A stretch of 10,517 nucleotides of DNA, from NCBI GenBank assembly GCA_934101185.1, contig CAKOQD010000022.1:1-10517 (forward strand). The letters run 5' to 3'. The notes beneath the pieces are model-generated. The model did not search any database, had not been told where the DNA came from, and saw only the letters and a list, made by a program, of their open reading frames with translations. The position numbers and the translations under genes were made by a program. Positions 7,116 through 10,517 of the stretch are shown here, one piece after another. Each line of letters opens with the position of its first letter. Positions within the stretch are counted from its first letter, which is position 1. This DNA is from an uncultured Bacilli bacterium. Lineage in GTDB: Bacteria; Bacillota_I; Bacilli_A; RF39; UBA660.

Positions 7116-7715
7116 ATGAATTACCAATTAGAAATGGAAAAAATAATTAAAAACTTAAGCTATAGACCAAAACTATTACTACATAGTTGCTGTGGTCCTT
7201 GTAGTAGTTATGTATTAAGTGCTTTAACAGATTATTTTGATATAACAGTATACTTTTATAATCCTAATATTTATCCAAATGAAGAATATAATAAAAGACA
7301 AAAAGAACAAATAAAACTAATAAATGAAATGAATAATAATAAAATAGACATAGTAGAAACTCCTTATGATGATAAAGACTATTATACCTATATAAAAGGA
7401 CATGAAAATGATTTAGAAGGAGGTACAAGATGCCATTTATGCTATTTCTATCGAATGGAAAAAACTTGTATTTATGCCAAAGAAAATAACTATGACTACT
7501 TTACAACAACACTATCAGTAAGCCCATATAAAAATAGTAAAGTATTAAATGAAATAGGTAAGTCACTAGAAGAACAATACAATGTTAAGTATTTATACTC
7601 TGACTTTAAGAAAAAAGATGGGTATAAAAAATCAATTGAACTATCTAAAAAATATGATCTTTATAGACAAGATTACTGTGGATGTAAGTACTCAATTAGA
7701 AAAATAGACGAATAA
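7116..7715 (+). CDS. queH: Epoxyqueuosine reductase QueH
   Basis: QueH (formerly DUF208) reduces epoxyqueuosine to queuosine at the wobble base of GUN-anticodon tRNAs, the last step of queuosine formation, and is an iron-sulfur alternative to QueG. The 199-residue product has the family's cysteines: LLHSCCGPCSSYVL with C25, C26 and C29, RCHLCYFYRME with C106 and C109, and a late YCGC with C188 and C190. Other family signatures are YFYNPNIYPNEEYNKR (46-61), TTTLSVSPYKN (130-140) and YRQDYCGCKYS (183-193). The start is supported by AAAGGAG about eight bases upstream. It sits between murF and murG, has no functional link to the wall genes, and follows the murF hairpin. No other queuosine gene is visible, so the cell may salvage precursors or encode them elsewhere. 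Confidence 0.92.
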   Translation: MNYQLEMEKIIKNLSYRPKLLLHSCCGPCSSYVLSALTDYFDITVYFYNPNIYPNEEYNKRQKEQIKLINEMNNNKIDIVETPYDDKDYYTYIKGHENDLEGGTRCHLCYFYRMEKTCIYAKENNYDYFTTTLSVSPYKNSKVLNEIGKSLEEQYNVKYLYSDFKKKDGYKKSIELSKKYDLYRQDYCGCKYSIRKIDE

Positions 7716-7738
7716 ATCTTTAATAAACAGTAGATATT

Positions 7739-7758
7739 TGATATAATGATTAAGGAGG
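7739..7758 (+). promoter_or_regulatory. Extended -10 promoter and ribosome site of murG-murB-ftsQ
   Basis: TGATATAAT (7739-7747) matches an extended -10 element exactly and is the same nine bases found before xerC. A weak -35 candidate TTTAAT lies 17 bp upstream (7719-7724). AAGGAGG (7752-7758) follows five bases later, seven bases before the ATG at 7766. It occupies the 50-bp gap after queH. Confidence 0.6.
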
Positions 7759-7765
7759 AACGAAT

Positions 7766-8839
7766 ATGAGAGTAATTATTAGTGCTGGTGGTACAGGAGG
7801 TCATATATATCCTGCCATCTCAATTATAAATAAAATAAAAGAAATGGACCAATCAAGTGAAATACTATATATTGGTACAACAGATAGAATGGAACGTGAC
7901 ATTATACCTAGTTTAGGCATAAAATATATTGGAATAAAAACAAATGGAGTATCTAAAAACATTGTAAAACTAACTAAGTTTGTAACCAATACTTTTATAT
8001 CTTATAATAAATGTAAAAAAATAATGAAAGAATTTAAACCAGATATAGTAATCGGAGTCGGAGGATATGTTACAACACCAGTATTAATGGCAGCACATTC
8101 TCTTAAAATAAAAATACTTATTCATGAACAAAATAGTATACCAGGGAAAGCCAATCTAACACTATCTAAATATGCAGATACTATATGTATATCAATGAAA
8201 TCATCAGAAAAATACTTTAATCATAAAAACGTTGTATTTACTGGTAATCCACGAGGAGAAGAAATTCTAAAAGGAAATAAATTGGACAAGACAAAACTAG
8301 GTCTTACCAAAAATAAGAAGTTAGTAGTCATAACAACAGGATCACTAGGGTCAACTATAATAAATAATAAAATAGTAAAACTATTACCAAAAATAAAAGA
8401 TAAAGACTATGAAGTTTTATTCATAACAGGAAAAAATAACTACGAAGAATTACAAAAAGAACAAATGCCTAAAAATGTTATACTAAAACCATATATAGAT
8501 AATATGAATGAACTATTAAAAGTAACAGACTTAATAGTCTCTAGAGCGGGAGCTACTATAATATCTGAAATTACATCACTAGGACTAGCATCTATACTTA
8601 TTCCATCTCCTTATGTTGCAAATAATCATCAAGAAATAAATGCTCAAGACTTAGAAAAAAATAATGCAGCATATGTAATAAGAGAAAAAGATTTTGACGA
8701 AGATAGATTTATTAGTATGATGGATGAATTATTAAACGATGATAAAAAAATAGAAAAAATAAAAACTAATTGCAAAAAAATGGGAGTTACTGATTCTGCT
8801 ACTAGAATCTATAAACAAATAGAAAAATTAGTTAAGTAG
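7766..8839 (+). CDS. murG: MurG, lipid II synthase (GlcNAc transferase)
   Basis: MurG transfers GlcNAc from UDP-GlcNAc to lipid I on the inner membrane face, giving lipid II. The 357-residue length is typical. The N-terminal acceptor domain has the first glycine loop GGTGGHIYPA (8-17), GVGGYVTTPV, and HEQNSIPGKANLTLSKYAD. The C-terminal donor domain has a second glycine loop reading TTGSLGS where the family usually has GGSxGA, then SRAGATIISEI and NNHQEINAQDLEKNNAA, the usual UDP-GlcNAc-binding signatures. It lacks a transmembrane segment, as expected for a peripheral membrane enzyme. It is the first gene after its promoter, with murB eight bases downstream, so the two are almost certainly co-transcribed. 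MraY, which makes its substrate lipid I, is not in the window. Confidence 0.95.
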   Translation: MRVIISAGGTGGHIYPAISIINKIKEMDQSSEILYIGTTDRMERDIIPSLGIKYIGIKTNGVSKNIVKLTKFVTNTFISYNKCKKIMKEFKPDIVIGVGGYVTTPVLMAAHSLKIKILIHEQNSIPGKANLTLSKYADTICISMKSSEKYFNHKNVVFTGNPRGEEILKGNKLDKTKLGLTKNKKLVVITTGSLGSTIINNKIVKLLPKIKDKDYEVLFITGKNNYEELQKEQMPKNVILKPYIDNMNELLKVTDLIVSRAGATIISEITSLGLASILIPSPYVANNHQEINAQDLEKNNAAYVIREKDFDEDRFISMMDELLNDDKKIEKIKTNCKKMGVTDSATRIYKQIEKLVK

Positions 8840-8847
8840 GTGATAAC

Positions 8848-9747
8848 ATGCAAAATGTTAAACAATTTTTAATAGACAATAATTATGACTTCAAAGAGGA
8901 CATATCTTTTAAAGTACTTACTACATATAAAACCGGAGGTACTGCTAAATATGTAGTATTTCCAGATGATGTGGAACATTTAAAAAAATTGCTTGATTAT
9001 TTAAAATTAAAAAATATATCCTTCAAAATATTTGGAAATGGCTCAAATATTCTTGCAAGTGATGATGATTATGATGGGGTAATAATAAAACTAAATAAAC
9101 TAAATAATCAAAACTTTGATGATGGAAACCTTTATGTTGAAGCAGGATGTAATATGATTCAGGTTGCTAATAAATACTCAAAAATGGGCTACTATGGCCT
9201 AGACTTTGCTTGTGGTATACCAGGAACACTTGGGGGAGCAATATACATGAATGCTGGTGCTTATCTTGAAGCTATTGGTGATTCATTACAAGAAGTTACA
9301 TACCTAGATGAAGGAAACAATGTAGAAACAATAAAAAAAGAAGACATGAAATTAGGGTATAGGACATCAATATTTAAAGAAAAACCTTGGGTAATACTAA
9401 GTGCTAAACTAGTATTAAAAAAAGGAAACAAAGAAGAAATAATAGACCTTTTATCAGATAGAATGAGAAGACGTGCAAGTACGCAACCTCTTGAATATCC
9501 ATCTGCAGGCTCTGTATTTAGAAATCCAGAAAAAATGTATGCTGGTGCTTTAATAGAAAACTGTGGGCTAAAGGGTAAAAAACGAGGAGATGCTCAAATA
9601 AGCGATAAACATGCCAACTTCATAGTAAATAAAGATCAAGCTAAAAGTAAAGATATAAAATACCTTATGGATCTGGCTAAAAATAAAGTGAAAAAACAAT
9701 ACAAAATAGACTTACTTATTGAACAAGAACTATTTAATTGGGAGTAA
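8848..9747 (+). CDS. murB: UDP-N-acetylenolpyruvoylglucosamine reductase MurB
   Basis: MurB is the FAD- and NADPH-dependent enzyme that reduces UDP-GlcNAc-enolpyruvate to UDP-MurNAc, the second committed step of wall precursor synthesis. The 299-residue product fits the shorter Gram-positive (type II) form. It shows TYKTGGTAKYVVFP (26-39), the FAD-binding IFGNGSNILASD (61-72), GLDFACGIPGTLGGAIYMNAG (117-137), GYRTS with R172, the catalytic serine S222 in PSAGSVFRNP, and GALIENCGLKGKKRGDAQIS near 233-252. A late glutamate (E292 or E294) would complete the active site. The ribosome site AGGTGA overlaps the murG stop codon, which supports this start and coupled translation. The murC gene that usually precedes or follows murB is absent. 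Confidence 0.95.
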   Translation: MQNVKQFLIDNNYDFKEDISFKVLTTYKTGGTAKYVVFPDDVEHLKKLLDYLKLKNISFKIFGNGSNILASDDDYDGVIIKLNKLNNQNFDDGNLYVEAGCNMIQVANKYSKMGYYGLDFACGIPGTLGGAIYMNAGAYLEAIGDSLQEVTYLDEGNNVETIKKEDMKLGYRTSIFKEKPWVILSAKLVLKKGNKEEIIDLLSDRMRRRASTQPLEYPSAGSVFRNPEKMYAGALIENCGLKGKKRGDAQISDKHANFIVNKDQAKSKDIKYLMDLAKNKVKKQYKIDLLIEQELFNWE

Positions 9748-9750
9748 TAT

Positions 9751-10434
9751 ATGGTAAAAAAGAAAAAAAGAAGGGTTAATAAAATATTTAAAACATTATT
9801 CATAATATTAGTATTAGTATTTATACTGTATATTTTTCCATGCTATATACTAGATATAAGAATAAAAAATATCTATATAAAAAACAATAACATTTTAACT
9901 GATAAACAAATAATAGAAATAGCAAACTTAAAGGATTATCCTAACTATTATAAGACAAATACTTTTAAAATAAAAAAAGACTTAATGAACAATCCTTATA
10001 TAAAAGATTGCAAAGTATACAAAGGACTATTCAATAAAATAACAATAGATATAACAGAAAATAAAATACTTTTTATAAGACTGGATACTAAAAAAATAGT
10101 ATTTGAAAATAAAAAAGAAATAGACTATGATAAAGAATTATTAAATGTTCCATACCTAATAAACTATGTACCAGATACTAAATATAATACATTAATAGAT
10201 AAACTAAATAAAATAAATAAAGAAGTACTATATAAAATATCAGAAATAAAATATGATCCAAACAAATATGATGAAGATAGATTCTTATTATATATGAATG
10301 ATGACAACTATGTATATGTAACACTAACTAAAATGAATCTTTTAAATAAATACAATGAAGCAATAACCAAGGTTGAAGGTAAAAAAGGAACTTTATATCT
10401 GGATTCAGGTAATTACTTTGAAATAAGAAAGTAA
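9751..10434 (+). CDS. ftsQ: Cell division protein FtsQ/DivIB
   Basis: FtsQ/DivIB is a bitopic membrane protein of the divisome that links early and late division proteins. The product has 227 residues, short for the family. It begins with a basic cytoplasmic tail (VKKKKRRVNK), then one hydrophobic segment at about 14-33 (TLFIILVLVFILYIFPCYIL), placing the rest outside the membrane. The following region, IKNNNILTDKQIIEIANL through NPYIKDCKVYKGLFNKITIDITE, is a good POTRA domain, matching the family pattern of NPYI, a K-V strand and an I-V-E strand. A beta domain and a short tail end at 10434. GGGAG lies inside the last murB codons, so the genes are coupled; the gap is three bases. The Bacillus-type name is divIB. 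Identity rests on topology, POTRA pattern and position after murB. Confidence 0.87.
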   Translation: MVKKKKRRVNKIFKTLFIILVLVFILYIFPCYILDIRIKNIYIKNNNILTDKQIIEIANLKDYPNYYKTNTFKIKKDLMNNPYIKDCKVYKGLFNKITIDITENKILFIRLDTKKIVFENKKEIDYDKELLNVPYLINYVPDTKYNTLIDKLNKINKEVLYKISEIKYDPNKYDEDRFLLYMNDDNYVYVTLTKMNLLNKYNEAITKVEGKKGTLYLDSGNYFEIRK

Positions 10435-10494
10435 AAAAAATAAAAAAAGTGCAATTTTATATAAAACAGACATTTCAAAAAATATTCGTTATTA

Positions 10495-10517
10495 AAAATG
10501 TAGTCATAATACATTTT
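10495..10517. repeat. Inverted repeat at the right end of the window
   Basis: AAAATGTA (10495-10502) and TACATTTT (10510-10517) form a perfect 8-bp inverted repeat around a 7-base loop, ending exactly at the window edge. It lies 60 bases after ftsQ in a very A/T-rich gap that otherwise shows nothing. It could be a terminator whose T tract runs on beyond the window, or an operator for the next gene. The right flank is missing, so neither can be preferred. Confidence 0.5.

Noticed and set aside
7801..7989. Short reverse-strand open frame within murG
   Set aside because: It is a shadow frame; the forward strand is an unmistakable MurG.
1..10517. DGR reverse transcriptase, avd gene or template repeat inside the window
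   Set aside because: Every substantial frame is accounted for by other genes, and I see no second G/C-richer segment resembling 600-720.
1..10517. tRNA, rRNA, CRISPR array, insertion sequence or riboswitch
   Set aside because: I saw no cloverleaf, regular short repeats with spacers, transposase motifs or long structured leader; intergenic gaps are too small for most of these.

Overview
This is an AT-rich window from a walled bacterium, most likely a low-GC Firmicute or Mollicutes-related Bacilli lineage such as the uncultured gut RF39-type groups. The evidence is the strongly A/T-ending codon use, AGGAGG-type ribosome sites, a Gram-positive set of wall genes, and a XerC that reads like the Bacillus CodV type. 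TGA ends two genes (at 781 and 4250), so this is not the Mycoplasma/Spiroplasma code. The lineage is inferred from style and not proven.

Left end (1-870): the 3' part of a gene for a probable C-type-lectin-like protein, open through the left edge. Its last ~190 bases differ sharply from the rest of the window: about 50% GC against about 27-32%, and mostly pyrimidine-ending codons in a stretch just before a conserved RPV-L motif. This looks like the variable region (VR) of a diversity-generating retroelement (DGR). The reverse transcriptase and template repeat are not in the window. A short non-coding segment with an inverted repeat and a clear intrinsic terminator follow.

Middle (871-7095): holA (DNA polymerase III delta) with its own promoter, then an apparent operon of xerC, two tandem murE-like ligase genes and murF, with gaps or overlaps of a few bases. 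The two murE copies align without gaps for about 480 residues. They differ at positions that in MurE line the amino-acid pocket, yet share a 98-bp block that is identical including all synonymous sites. A 9-bp hairpin sits on the murF stop codon.

Right part (7096-10517): queH (queuosine tRNA modification), then a promoter and the tightly packed murG-murB-ftsQ/divIB genes. A 23-bp inverted repeat ends the window.

Together murE, murF, murG and murB supply cytoplasmic steps of peptidoglycan precursor synthesis, and FtsQ/DivIB links this to the division machinery. XerC resolves chromosome dimers at division and HolA serves the replication clamp loader. The cluster is a condensed form of the dcw cluster: mraY, murD, ftsW and murC, which usually lie among these genes, are absent here. 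Three transcription starts appear to use a TATAAT placed almost directly against the ribosome site, implying very short leaders.
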